NCBI RefSeq assembly: GCF_963675165.1 | Contig: NC_087393.1 | Location: forward strand, 1,079,002-1,143,001 | Reading direction: 5' to 3' | DNA: 64,000 nucleotides | DNA from: Halichondria panicea | Lineage: Eukaryota; Porifera; Demospongiae; Suberitida; Halichondriidae | Part shown: piece after piece, positions 38,033-49,312 of the stretch | How the letters are laid out: every line of letters starts with the position of its first letter | How positions within the stretch are numbered: the first letter of the stretch is position 1 | Notes under the pieces: model-generated | Database searches by the model: none | What the model was told of the DNA's origin: nothing | The model's input: the letters and a program-made list of their open reading frames with translations, nothing else | Program-made: the position numbers and the translations under genes

Positions 38033-39396
38033 CCTTTATGGCGAAACGAGTAGTTAAGGTAAGTACAAACTGGTAGACAGATATAAATCGAAATCTAAGT
38101 AAGGTAAAGATATGAAGAACAAACATATAGCTATGCGCATGCGCAGTTACTAGTTGCTATAGCTTCAGAACTGAGAGTAGTCTAAAAATTAAAGCAGGGA
38201 AACTTCAGAGGATACCATGTACGCCACTACGTATATCAGGGAACAAAGGCTCAAAGAGGATGAAACAGAGAATGGTGTCATGACCAGGATAGCAAGTGGT
38301 GAGTTTCTCCAGGCAGTATAATAGCTGTACACATCCAACGATAGAGTAAAATACCTATAATTATATATAGACTACTTTGCAGCTGCAGCCTAGGATTCTA
38401 CTAGAGAGACTTGAGTCAAAGTAGTCTGAAATAAGGAGGGACCAAGAGTGGCTTTTTATTATAGGTGAGTTTCTCCAGGCAGTTCTTCTGGCTAGCAGTA
38501 GACAACAGTTAATACGTACGTACCTACCTGTTTATTAGTGTTCTGTGTGTGTTGGTGTATCTCTACAATAATGATACACATGCAGGCTCATAATAATTAT
38601 GTTTATACAGGTAAAACTATTGTATTCACTGTTATCCCTCATGAATGCAAATCAATAGAAATTTTTTATATGCACATAGGGCTCGAAATATTGGTTGTCA
38701 GAGATAACGAAAAGAACGACCCTTCTACGTGTGCACTGGGAGAGGAAAAAGAGACAGGAAGATATTATGTTATGTTATGGCATACAAATGACAAATGCTC
38801 GTGGCCATAGCATGTACGTTTTTTAAGTTTCATTTGATGGATATGTAAATTTTGACTCACTTTATAACTATTATTAAATTTTAATGGATATTTCACAATG
38901 CTCAATCTTTGAAATTCTAAAATTTAATAGATGTATCCATGAATTTCCCATGAAAAGCAATGATGCCGTAGTTTGATTTTCCATCTGCTTTTCATGGGTG
39001 TGTAAAATTTTCAGCTGGTCTATCGGGCTGTGAAATGCACATGATTTTTAATGGGTATTTCACATTTCATGGTATGTACTATCCTTGAAATTCTTAATTT
39101 TAATGGGTGTTATCAATGATTTGCCTATGAAAAGGCAATTAAGTCATTGTGATTAATCCATAACATTTTCCCTGAAAAATAATGGATATGCACCCAACAG
39201 TACAGTGCTAGCTCTCTGAATGAAAAATGACCTGTACATTATCAAGAGTCATTAGGAAGAGCAGAGTTCGAGTAGTGTATGACCATAGATGAAGGAAATA
39301 GTCATTTCAATGTATGGTTCATGCATGATACATGAATTTTTGCTGTAAAAGGGTTAATATAAATATAAAATGACACACACGAAAAAATAAGAATCA
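37354..39396. other. 2 kb intergenic region with repeats, no convincing gene
   Basis: The region holds a T32 tract (about 37999-38030) and several imperfect copies of a sequence rich in TTTCATGGGTATTT and its complement (37560-37790, 38820-39190), which look like a decayed foldback or tandem repeat. A 90-codon plus-strand frame at 38538-38810 lacks domain features and is unsupported. Words such as GTGAGTTTCTCCAGGCAGT occur twice (about 38299 and 38465), suggesting a local duplication of about 165 bp spacing. Confidence 0.5.
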
Positions 39397-41823
39397 TTAG
39401 TTGGTAGACAAGGAGAATTCACAATTGATAGGTAGTGTGTTAGGATCAGTAGGTACAGGCATCCCGACATCATTGTCAGGTGTAGGACTCCTGTCCGCTG
39501 GTGAAAGGGTTGGTATCCTGCTAGGAGGATGAGGATCATTGATCACATGAGTTTGTTGTAAGGACAACCCTGGAGATGCTGACCTTGGCAGGACAATAGT
39601 GGGGCAATCCATCTCTTGACTCGACGTAGACTGTGAATGATGCAAGACCGCCAATTCAATGGCTGTGGGGCAAAATAATCCAGTCAATTCATTATTAACC
39701 ATCACAGCTTGATATCACCTCAAATAAACATAAAATGTATATCTAGTGTACCTCTTTCATGGTTTTCAGGGGTGTTGTTGCCATTGAGCAAGGCCGCTTG
39801 ACTGTTAGCAGAGTGATCCTCCCTCCCTCCCTGAGCCTCACCGCCAACCTCTTGTGTCGGCCTTAGAACAAATAATAACAGTGTAAGACTTACAATGTGC
39901 ATGCAATTAACAGAGACGTGACTGCATGTGTACCACTATATTGCTCACCTACTTCTGGCCATTCGCTTTTTTACCCAATAACACAGGCAAACTGCAATGA
40001 AGACGACAGCCAATACAACGACGACAACAAATCCACTCAGTCCAATTGAAAGACCAAGGGCGAGCTGTTGTCGATCAGTATAAACTGCTTCACCCGGTGG
40101 AGGAGAAGTCTCATTGTTCGGCTTATCTTGAGAGGTGGCAGCTGTTGTTTCTGCAGGAGTAGTCACGGGTTGCTGGTCAGGACAAGAAAAATCTGGATTC
40201 AACTCGAATGTGGCCAGAAGAAATGTTTCGTTGCTACTGAATTGCTGTGAGTGACAAGCGAGGTCTTGGACGACAGAAACGGTTGAATTACTGAACAGTA
40301 ACACATGACCATCAATCAGCTGGTGATTGATTTGCGCATCGTCAGCGAGAATGATTGTTTGATTGTCCAGAAGGTTTGTGAGTGCAATGCTACCGTCTCT
40401 CGAAGTACCAATAAAATACGCGGCATCTTCAGTCAATGCACAATCACCGACGTATCTCTCCAACAAGTTCAATGGATGAGGGATCACATGATCTAACAAT
40501 CCGGGTGACACCAGCGCTAAAGTTTTATTTCGTTGTTCAATATAAACGCCTTGAGGGCAGTGAAACCTCGTTTGAGTTCGCTTAACGCCGACTTTCATTT
40601 CCCCACGACCGCTCACGCTGATGTTGATCAGATTGTTCTCTGAGCAATACACTAGCAGATTATTTAAGTCTCTCGATTGCCTCACGTCCGTCACATTGTT
40701 CCCAAAGCATACACTCCTGTTGGAGTCAGCGTAAAAATGTTCAGCCGATGAGAATGAATTACCATTACCGGGTAGAACAGTGAATAAGACTTCATCGTCA
40801 AACCAGATCACACGACTGTCACTAACTAAATCAACACTAGAGAAGAAGATCGGAGATAGGCCAGTAGAGTACGATTGATACGGGGTATCAATATTGTCGT
40901 TCAGCAGCGATAGGGACGACTGGTTCAAAGTCTCAAAGTTGATGTGAACTTCGAACAACCATAAATCTACTTCAAAACGAGCAAGTGGAGTAAAGCGAAC
41001 ACACGATACCACACGTCCATTGTCTGATGGGTTTTTTGCGATGGAGGTGAAGCTACAGTTGACCTCTTCTTGCGGGCCAAGGACAAACTGGTCTATTAGG
41101 GTCAGCCTATCACTGTTTATGCCAGCAAATAGTGCCAGAGCAATTCCGGCTGAATGGGGGACTATAGCCACTTCTCTGTTGTTTGGAGTGTCTTTGATTA
41201 GGGTAACACGACATCGCCACAATCGATCACCACAAGTGCTAGGGAGATATGCCTCAGGGAATATTGCGTCACGTTGTATAGAAATATTGGTTGAGATTAG
41301 ACGAGCGGATACCACCAAACCATTCGAGGACTGTTGAACAGTAAATTGAGTACCTAATGGAGACGAACCTGCAGTGAGAGAGAATACTACATGAATGGGC
41401 TCGTACTAGCTGGGCGTGGCCCGGCCTCCGTTCTGACAGATGACCGGGGGACACGCTTATAATTATAGGAGAGAGACTACAATAGTGCATCATGAATATA
41501 ATTATAAACCGTATCCAGTTATGAATATTGTTATCTGCACTCCTCAGCACAAACCCTATATAAATGTGTCCCCCAGCCATCTGTCAGATGCAGAGAACGG
41601 GGGCCGGACCACGCCCAGCTAGGCTCGTACTGTACGTCTGATAGATCTAGTCTAGTCTCTTCTATTCATGATCTAGCGAGCATTCATGATGTAAACATGT
41701 ACTCTACTGTGTTAGATCTACATTTCTATACACTGTACGTACTGACTACGTACCTTGTAGCTGAGCTCGAGCATTGATCACAACAGTAAGAGAAAACAAC
41801 AGCACAGTAGGAAAGACTTCCAT
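39397..41823 (-). CDS. Member H: receptor-like gene of the second minus-strand subfamily
   Basis: Four exons: signal 41754-41823, ectodomain/TM 39949-41368, tail 39752-39861 and 39397-39662; 1866 nt, exactly 622 codons (621 residues). The leader is MEVFPTVLLFSLTVVINARA. The ectodomain is clearly related to A-G (STCGDRLWRCRVTL, INHQLIDGHVLLFSNSTVS, YVGDCALTEDAAYFIGTS) but only about a third identical by eye. After a short TTPAETTAA stalk there is a strongly hydrophobic helix (residues about 463-488) and YWVKKRMARSR. The tail is short, Ser/Pro-rich, and split over two exons, unlike the single tail exon of A-G. It lies directly downstream of, and on the same strand as, the serine carboxypeptidase gene in block 1. 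Function unrecognised. Confidence 0.88.
41407..41621. mobile_element. MITE with long inverted repeats and 9 bp target duplication in intron 1 of H
   Basis: Ends TAGCTGGGCGTGGCCCGGCC and its near-complement extend as inverted repeats for about 60 bases. GGCTCGTAC is duplicated at 41398-41406 and 41622-41630. Long terminal repeats with a 9 bp duplication fit a Mutator-like origin. The same element is in intron 1 of member I (about 61969-62210) and in the block 2 fragment (about 55690-55900), so it predates the block duplications. Confidence 0.85.
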
Positions 41824-41900
41824 CACAGATCACCCACACGCTGATACGTACTTCTGTATAATATTTGCTGGCCGCTTACTCACTCTGTTTTACTGGATGC
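41824..41900 (-). promoter_or_regulatory. Conserved block just upstream of the H-type start codon
   Basis: The bases directly 5' of the ATG (plus-strand words GATCACCCACACGCTGATAC and GTACTTCTGTATAATATTTG) are nearly unchanged at 56089-56165 and 62435-62490, next to the other H-type starts. On the gene strand this places a TATA-like ATTATACAG about 40-50 bases before the ATG. Promoter or 5' UTR is inferred from position and conservation. Confidence 0.5.
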
Positions 41901-42193
41901 CTTTTTATAATGCCCAGCTGAGCTGCAACGCTCACACGTAACGTCATATTAATTATATCTACCATGCATTGTTAATGTTCAATTTGGAAACTTAAATTTC
42001 CCTTCCTTTCACTCCTTACATATGTACATTATATTTGTAGATACAAATTGCGCAATCATCTACCATTATATCACCACAAAATCCCCACAATACATGGAAA
42101 CACAGAAACCATTATTAAAATGAATGATTTAGAGTCACAGTAATGTTATTATTTAGAGTCTTGTTATTATGAATCTATACACTGTTTGTGTAG
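41901..42193. other. Spacer between carboxypeptidase 3' end and member H
   Basis: About 290 AT-rich bases hold the 3' UTR of the carboxypeptidase and the upstream region of H. Much of it is shared with block 2 (56160-56430). No further element is seen. Confidence 0.4.
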
Positions 42194-42360
42194 TCAGCCA
42201 GTGATGACCCTCTGCAGCATGGTGAGGGCAGTGTCTCCGTTGTCAGCTGGTACCTGTAAATGCAAAGTTCTACATAATTAATAGATCTACTGTGATGTTT
42301 ATATACTGTGATGCTGTTACAGTACAGGAATAGAATATCAACACAAACACACACACACAC

Positions 42361-42454
<94 letters not shown>

Positions 42455-45400
42455 CCCTCACATCCCACTCCCACCCCCACCACACCCTCACCATGTGTCC
42501 AGCATTGAGTATCCAATAGAAGGCGAGGTTTTTGTACGCCTGATAAAAGCCACCAGTGTGTTTCTTAGTGTGGTCAGTGTCAGGGTAGACAGGCATTTTC
42601 TTAGCAGCCTTAAAACTAGGCAGTCCAGTCCACTTGAGTTTGTCCATCCAAGCCACAGTGCCTGTAGTAATAAAAAGGTAATAATTATATGTAACCAGGA
42701 GTGCATGAGTATGTAACTATAGCAGGATATAATTATCCCAATTAATTTCAGTGTTCCTTGCATCATCAGCACCTGTGTTCTAGTCCCTGGGTTTTTTCTT
42801 GTGTTTACCAATATGGGAACCAAACACATTCCTAAGTAGACTTCAAACAACTTTAATTGCCAACTCATCATGACCATGCAATAACCAGGGACTTACCTTG
42901 AGTACAGCAGATGAGGTCCAGCTGGCCATTGTACACAGTCACATTTACCCCCATAGAGAGTAGCTTGTCCACTGTATGAGGGAGGGTGAGCGGGCATAAT
43001 AAGTATCACACAGATACAAGTACACCCCTCCCCACTAGCACAGACCTGTGCTGATGACATCCTTCATGAAGTCCACTCTTTGTTTCTCAAACACTTTCCC
43101 AGCTTGCGCTACAGAAGTCAATTACCTTTTGAATTTGACACAGATTAATCAAAACACAAACCAATCTTCCTAAAAGATACGTTATGAATGTATCAATTGT
43201 TACAAAATCAGGCTGGTCAAATTCAATTTGCAAGTGCAGGTTCTCAAAGATAGTTACTACCAATAGAATTAGGCTTCGATAACGTACAATAATCGAGCAA
43301 CTCACATCCCCAAACCACTTGGTCCGGAATGTGGAGCTTCTGTTTGATTGGTCCATTCATGAGTTGACTGAGTGATTGGGCATTGTACCGTTGCAGGATC
43401 CGAGGGAGGCCACGCCCACTTTGAAGGGACGTCACTTCGTCATCGTTATGACGCAGGATGTTATAAAAGTCCACATCATCAGTCAACTGCGTGGAGGGGG
43501 AGGTAATTGTGGATGGGCAGGGTGTCATACAGGATTTTAAAGTTGGGGAAATAAGAAAAGTAACCGGAAAATTTGGCTAAAAAAAGGTCAATGTTATTTC
43601 GATACCCTGTTAGTATGTAAAATTGCCAGCTATCAGGGTTTCATACAGGATTTTTAGCCAAGGGGGGGAAATGACGACAGCCATACGCCGTTGAAAATTT
43701 GGGGGTGGGTCCGGGGGGCAGCCCCCGGAGAAAATTTGGCAGAATGATTGTCTAAGGTGCAATTTTGAGGTTTTGTGATTAAAACTATTCAGTCTAGTTC
43801 TTAACTGCATTGTACACTTAACTCACCAGAAAAAAAAAATGTTTGAGCAAAGCAGAAAAGGTACTCAAATTGACCTCTAGTGTGTGTACAGAGCCTATGG
43901 TCTCACTATGTACATGCTCTGCTTATGTTGTAAGGTTTAAATTTCAAAGGGTATCATAATAATAATTGTATACATGCATTTTGTGTATGTAATCTCCTGT
44001 CTGACCTTTTGAACTGTACCGTGTGCTAGATTGGATATACATGTATGCACTCCTGATGTATGTAAGAGGCTTTTTATCAATTGATACACGTAAAATAATC
44101 ATTATAGCTACATGTAGATCTATCTGAATCACTGTACAATTTGGTATGACATCATTAATTTTTCATATTTCCAGGGAGGAATTTTGGCCAGGGGGGAAAT
44201 CCCAGGGCCGGCCCCCCCTCTGTATGAAACCCTGGCTATAGACACTCAGTCATACAACTACTACTTTTAGGGGGGATATGCCACCTTCCCCCTGTACACA
44301 CCCTGATGGGTATACAGTACTGTAGTAAAAGTTGGTTGAATTTCAATGGCTTGATGATTTTATGAGAGCTTAAAAGGAGCCCGTTCAGATGGTAAGTAAT
44401 CTCATATTCCAAACAGGAAATTGCACTTTGTAGTGCCCAGCAATATTACACTCGACTCACTGCTTCAATGACATCCTCAGTCTGAGACCAGAGCTCAGTG
44501 GACCTGGCATAGTCTCCATTGTTGAACGCAGCCTCGGTCTGTTTAGAGTAGTTTTGAATACGAGCCAGCTCCGCCTCATTCACTAGCGACTGTGTGTGTG
44601 TGTGTGTGTGTGTGGGAAGGGGATTATGAGGTCAACGCTACACTTCGACTCACTGGTATATTGCAGTACACTCACACAGGAACTAATATTATTCACTGAA
44701 AAACCAGAACTAACCGTTGCAAAAAGATATGGACCCCACATGTTGACGTAATCTATGCAGAGGGTAAGCAAAGAGCACATGAACCAGTGGGAAAGGCATA
44801 GCAACAGTGGCCTGGGGTACTCACCAATAGCAGAGATCCAGCTGTCCCCAAGACCCACACCTTTGAAGACTACTGAGACATTCCCTGCATTGATGGCCTA
44901 CAAATAATCATTAACAATAATAAAAGCTCCTAGAATCGTTAGGAAAGTTAAACTGACCTCTTGAAGCACTTCAGCAAAAGCAGCTGTCATCTTTCCACCG
45001 TACGACTCACAGAATATGTAGAATGGCATTTTCTGCGTGACCACATGTCATGAGAATATGAAACACTCAAGCTACATCCTCACACATGCCATAATAAATA
45101 TGTAGAAAATCACTAATGAAAAAAACAGTGTTCACATTACATAATTGGTACCTGAAAAACAGAGTGTGTTTTAAGAAAGGCACTGAAGAGTGAGAGGAGA
45201 TCCTTAGCAATCTCTGCAACGTCAGTGGTATATGCTGAGTCATCATCAACGTAGCTATATCCGGTGCCAACAGGGTTATCGATAAACAGAATATTAGCCA
45301 CCTGAGTCCAAGTGGTGTTTCTAGGTCTGAGGTTAATATCCAGCGGTCCAATCTCCATGAAGTTCCCGAAACCAGTCGATGAGCTTCCTGGTCCACCCTA

Positions 45401-45768
45401 GAGGAAGGAACAAACAAGACGTGTTATTGCAGCTACATGTAGTGACATTGGGAATTACCCAATTTATGATATAGGTAATAGCAATGTAATGAAGGTTGCA
45501 TTTTGTACGTAAACGTATTTTAATTGTAGTATCACAAAAGGACTGGACTACAACAGAAGTACGTACGTACCTGCAACCACAAGACGAGAGGAACTTGTTC
45601 CCTGTTCTTGGTGCTGTCCGTGCACCCATAGAGCCACCAGAACATGTGTGCAGATGTCCTCACATCCACAAAGCCCCAATCCTCGTCTGGGATGACTGGA
45701 GCTGTCGACTGGACGCTGCAAACGAGCAGTAGAAGGCTTAATCCAAACACTGCAACTGGAGATACCAT
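42194..45768 (-). CDS. SCPEP1: Retinoid-inducible serine carboxypeptidase-like (peptidase family S10), block 1
   Basis: Eleven exons reconstruct 435 residues, close to the usual 450: 45571-45768, 45152-45397, 44958-45032, 44825-44897, 44714-44751, 44461-44589, 43306-43486, 43046-43108, 42897-42971, 42492-42661, 42194-42253 (1308 nt, exactly 436 codons). A leader ([14 protein letters not shown]) is followed by WWLYG, the [13 protein letters not shown] oxyanion region, [16 protein letters not shown], the nucleophile motif ESYGGK (exon 3), YNGQLDLI with the catalytic Asp (exon 9) and NAGHM with the catalytic His (exon 10). All three catalytic residues are present. The family removes C-terminal amino acids in secretory or lysosomal compartments. 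Intron 7 (before exon 7) carries a nested MITE pair, and a GT repeat abuts the acceptor of exon 6. This is the only complete copy in the window. Confidence 0.95.
42347..42450. repeat. CA microsatellite in the last carboxypeptidase intron
   Basis: About 50 CA units, interrupted once by CG, lie between the two final exons of block 1. Block 2 has only about 9 units here, and block 3 has an unrelated AC-rich stretch. Cys/Val-rich and His/Thr-rich open frames across it are artefacts. Confidence 0.95.
43518..44305. mobile_element. Outer MITE of a nested pair, 5 bp target duplication
   Basis: Ends CAGGGTGTCATACAGG and CCTGTACACACCCTG are inverted. ATGGG flanks both sides (43513-43517 and 44306-44310). 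The carboxypeptidase intron of block 2 shows the empty site (GGATGGGTATAC at about 57641), which proves the borders. Without the inner element it is about 180 bp. No coding content. Confidence 0.92.
43634..44234. mobile_element. Inner MITE, inserted into the outer one
   Basis: Ends CAGGGTTTCATACAGG and TGTATGAAACCCTG are inverted. GCTAT flanks both sides (43629-43633 and 44235-44239). The ends are close to those of the outer copy, so a family member has jumped into a relative. Internal sequence (GGGGGCAGCCCCCGG) includes GC-rich hairpins near the left end. Confidence 0.92.
44591..44614. repeat. GT microsatellite forming the exon 6 splice acceptor tract
   Basis: About 12 GT units on the plus strand read as CACACACAG on the gene strand, directly joining the exon 6 acceptor. 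In block 2 the run at the same place is about 30 units (57942-58000). Confidence 0.85.
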
Positions 45769-46018
45769 AAAACAGCTTTATGCTATGTGCAGCTTAGCTT
45801 TGACACTTCCACTGAGGCATCAGCACCGTACCCACGGTGCTTTTATTATGAAATAGCAATTAATATTATACATTCTTGGCTAGAATCAAAACTACTCTGA
45901 TTCCAAAAATAGAGTATAGTGTCGTTGTTGGCTTTGTTCATGTGAGACTCTTATATAGCTAGCTACAGCCGGCCGGCCTAAGCTAGCTCTAGCCATAGAT
46001 ACTATAAATTTATAGTAT

Positions 46019-46292
46019 GGCTACACCAAATTAATCTTATGTTTCACGGATTTTCCGGGTCATATTTTTGCAGAATGCCAAAAAAATAGTGGTCCAGGTC
46101 AGAGGTCAGAATGGCCATGTGATCTAGCAAAACGTTGTAATGTTTTGCTAAAGTGATTTTTTGTGGTGTGTTGTGACTCTGTTTGTGGTTTTATAATGAT
46201 ATTCATCAATTTTTTTCTTTTCTTTGCCTGCCACCCTGGTCTGTTTTTGGAAATTAAAATTCCGTGAAACATAAGATCAATTTGGTGTGGCC
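46019..46292. mobile_element. 274 bp MITE with 32 bp terminal inverted repeats
   Basis: The left end starts GGCTACACCAAATTAATC and the right end is its complement, matching at 30 of 32 positions (arms 46019-46050 and 46261-46292). The target duplication is not clear from the flanks (TATAGTAT and TAGCTATG). No coding content. Confidence 0.85.
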
Positions 46293-46633
46293 TAGCTATG
46301 CTCTAGCTCTTCCAGCTAGCTAGCTACCAGTGTGGAGGTGAAAAAGATGTCCACGACATAATACAGAACAGTTTGTACTTCTTTGTAATAATTGTATCGA
46401 TATACTTTGTTTTTAGTAGTCTGTAATGGGTGAATTTATCATCTATATAAATAAATACAGTGTCTACAACGTTATGACAGATTGACACATAGTCTTCTCC
46501 CCGCTCGCTTAATTGTTTCCACGCTTTTTGGTGCTGCCCTTTAGCGACTCGCAAATTGCATGTGCATGTGATGTAGTATTATTGCAAGCAAGGGACTCCC
46601 CCCCTTGTTTACTTACATCATGGTACACAGTCC

Positions 46634-46751
46634 CAGAGGAGGTACGACAGGCGCAGTGAATACTAGTTATCCACCCAAACCCTGTGTTATACTGCTGAGT
46701 TTAATCAGAGGCTAATTGCTGAGCTGCACCGTGCTTGTCGTACCTCCTCTG
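46634..46751. mobile_element. 118 bp MITE, compact relative of the intron 1 element
   Basis: The ends CAGAGGAGGTACGACA and TGTCGTACCTCCTCTG are perfect inverted repeats. The same end sequence, decayed, is found in intron 1 of the receptor genes (see 12453-12634). A GCAAGCAAGGGACTC word occurs on both sides (46585 and 46774), so the insertion may sit in a local duplication. Confidence 0.75.
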
Positions 46752-47975
46752 ACACATGCAGTCCAATACATATGCAAGCAAGGGACTCTCCCATGAAGTT
46801 TTGTTCAGATTATGGTACACACTCATGCAGAGTCAGCCTGGGCTCAAAGAAAAAAGAGCTCGTATGATTATAACTAGCAAGCACCCTTATCATATACTTA
46901 TTCGATTTAAGGCGATACTTATAAAAAATTACGAAGCCAGAGGTCGGTGTTTCTTTTGGAGTTTGAAAAATTATGATGAAGTCATGGTGTCAAATAATTA
47001 TCAATGCATGCAGCAGTCACTACTTTAGAAGTTAGAAAATTGCCTACAGCTTACTGCACAGTAGCCTCGATCCCAGGCCGAGTTTTCGCTTTTATAACGG
47101 TTAGGCGAACAGCTAACTGCACAGCAACTCTTCATTTTGCATTAACGCGTCGATTAAACGTGCATGTGCTTTAACACAAAAAGATCTTTTGCCACTCACG
47201 ACGGTGGATAGCAATGGTTGCTATTATTTTTTGCTTGAAACCACGCCCCGTGCACAACCTCTATAATTATATAGATCTAGTTCAACGCCGTAAGAAGATA
47301 TTTTATGGTGCATGGGGGGGGGGGGCTTGAGGTGAAATTATTCATTTTTATGCTCTCAGAAATAACCGTATATATAGCGGGAAATTTTCGCGGATGCAAA
47401 TTTTCCCAGTACATAAAATAATCTGCAGAAGGCATATTACAGTCTGCCCCCAGCCCCCCTGGTTCTTACGGGCATGTGACCATAAGCTTCATGTCGCACA
47501 GCTTTGGTGCCTTAACCGAGGCATCATCAGCACCCGTAGTGCATTCAATGTAATCAGTATAATTGTATATAATTATACATGCAGCAAATTTAGCCACTTA
47601 CTTCTCCATCAGGGATTGCAGCACTGCTAGCAGTAGCTTGTTAACATTAGCTGCAAGTATATAGTGGGATATGCAAATGATGACTCACATGCAACTACAA
47701 ATTACTGTGGATCACCAAGATACTCATGCATACATGTAGAGCAATCACCCCGTGCGTTGTGAACTTCATCGCATAGCAGCAAAACCGATACAATAACTTT
47801 TTACCATAATGACCTTAGAATTATCACAAATCAGGAATGATTGCATGTGAATCTAAAGCAACAATTAGAAAACAGTGTTTTTTATCGCCTTCAAAGATCG
47901 CCTATTATACAAGTTTCAACTATATTTATGCCTCGGTGCGCATGCGCAAGCGAGGTATACGGTAGTGTGTTTGTA

Positions 47976-47978
<3 letters not shown>

Positions 47979-48028
<50 letters not shown>
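47979..48028. repeat. GT microsatellite
   Basis: An uninterrupted run of about 25 GT units, with no gene attached. Confidence 0.95.
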
Positions 48029-48031
<3 letters not shown>

Positions 48032-49312
48032 CTATTTCAGCTGCTCAAGGATCAATAAAGTGCAAGTAAGAGTTTCTATAGGCTTCTAGTCATGTTTTCT
48101 TGGCATGCTATTTGTGGATTTGCAAAATAAAGCTTCGTTCTCGAGTTATGCCTAGTTTTGCTTACTTGGAATGCCATTGCAGCCTTTTCAGAAGAGTCCG
48201 TAGCAAAACTTGTTCACCGAGTGTTGCTACTCTACTTAGTAGTTAGCTCTGCACTAGAACGCTAGCTATTGGTAGCTGCAAGAGTGAGAAGAGAGCTGCA
48301 AGGCTCTGCTGACTTGCAGCCATTAATTTTAGCCTTAAACTTTTGGCCTCGATCGTTTTTAACAACAATCATGGTCGATCATTACCCACTATTTGAGTTT
48401 TCCACATGCAGTAAAAATGTTCATCATGACAATGTGTGTATAAAAGCTAGCTATTAGATTATGTAGCTTTGGCACCTCCACTGAGGCATCAGCACCCGCG
48501 GTGCTTTCATATTATAAGTAGCCTAAACCACTGTCTCATTAGCAGTTAAATCAGTCCATGTTTAGTTTCCTCAAACAGCTCATTTTGTGTCCACAAACAG
48601 ACACACACACACACCAATCACTCTACCCCTACTGCGCGCTGTGCATGTAGAGTCGCAAGCCACTCCTTTTTCTCTGATTGGACGGGGGCAGGAAAAAAGT
48701 ACTGGTGACTCTGGCATACAGTAGACTCCTTGTCCTAGAAGTTGGGTTAGGTTAATCTTACCATAGCATGTGATCCAAACATTGCGTGAAGTAGTAGAAT
48801 TGCGCAGCCCGCAAGTGCTCGGCTTCTTAGCTACAGATTGAGCTATAGTGCATGCTATAGAAAAGAGAAGATTGATGAAGTAATAACGAGAGCAGGCATT
48901 CAGCTAGGATATAGTCATCTAAGAGACCAGCAGAGATTATACTTAGTGATGAGAACTGGGTGTGTTATTGGGTGCCCAAGGCTTTTGATAACCTGTGCAA
49001 TACAAGACAGAGGGCAGCAGTTGAATTGCTAAAGTTATATAATTATAGAGTATAGTTGTCAGACACATACAAATCGCTGTCACTCGGTTCAAAAAATTAG
49101 GGCTGCCAAGATGTCTACGTCATCAGCTGTTCCATGCTAATCCACAAGTTGTGGCGCAATGGACATGCACTGCATGTGTCAACAGACACTGTGGTACAAG
49201 GATCTATATCAAAAGGCTGGTTAGATAGATTTCTTTTTTACACTCAGCCAATGATGCATGGTGTTAGTTTCGCCTGCATGAACTCTTGTGGTGTTGGTGG
49301 AAGTGTACTTAC

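Larger units (their letters stand above)
45769..49312. other. 3.5 kb intergenic region, no convincing gene
   Basis: This region contains two MITEs (46019-46292 and 46634-46751), three copies of a 50-60 bp dispersed repeat (45795, 47499 and 48465), a GT microsatellite (47979-48028) and a hairpin-forming CCTCGGTGCGCATGCGCAAG sequence near 47932. Open frames of 60-90 codons show no domain features. Part of it must hold the carboxypeptidase promoter and possibly the last exon of the repeat-peptide gene. Confidence 0.5.

Noticed and set aside
38538-38810. 90-codon plus-strand frame, possible small gene
   Set aside because: No recognisable domain, and the surrounding 2 kb is made of decayed repeats; not enough support.
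42175-42656. Cys/Val-rich and His/Thr-rich open frames over the CA repeat
   Set aside because: They are translations of a microsatellite lying in a carboxypeptidase intron; the true exons flank them.
46756-47028. 90-codon plus-strand frame
   Set aside because: Starts within repeat sequence next to a MITE and has no domain or splice context.
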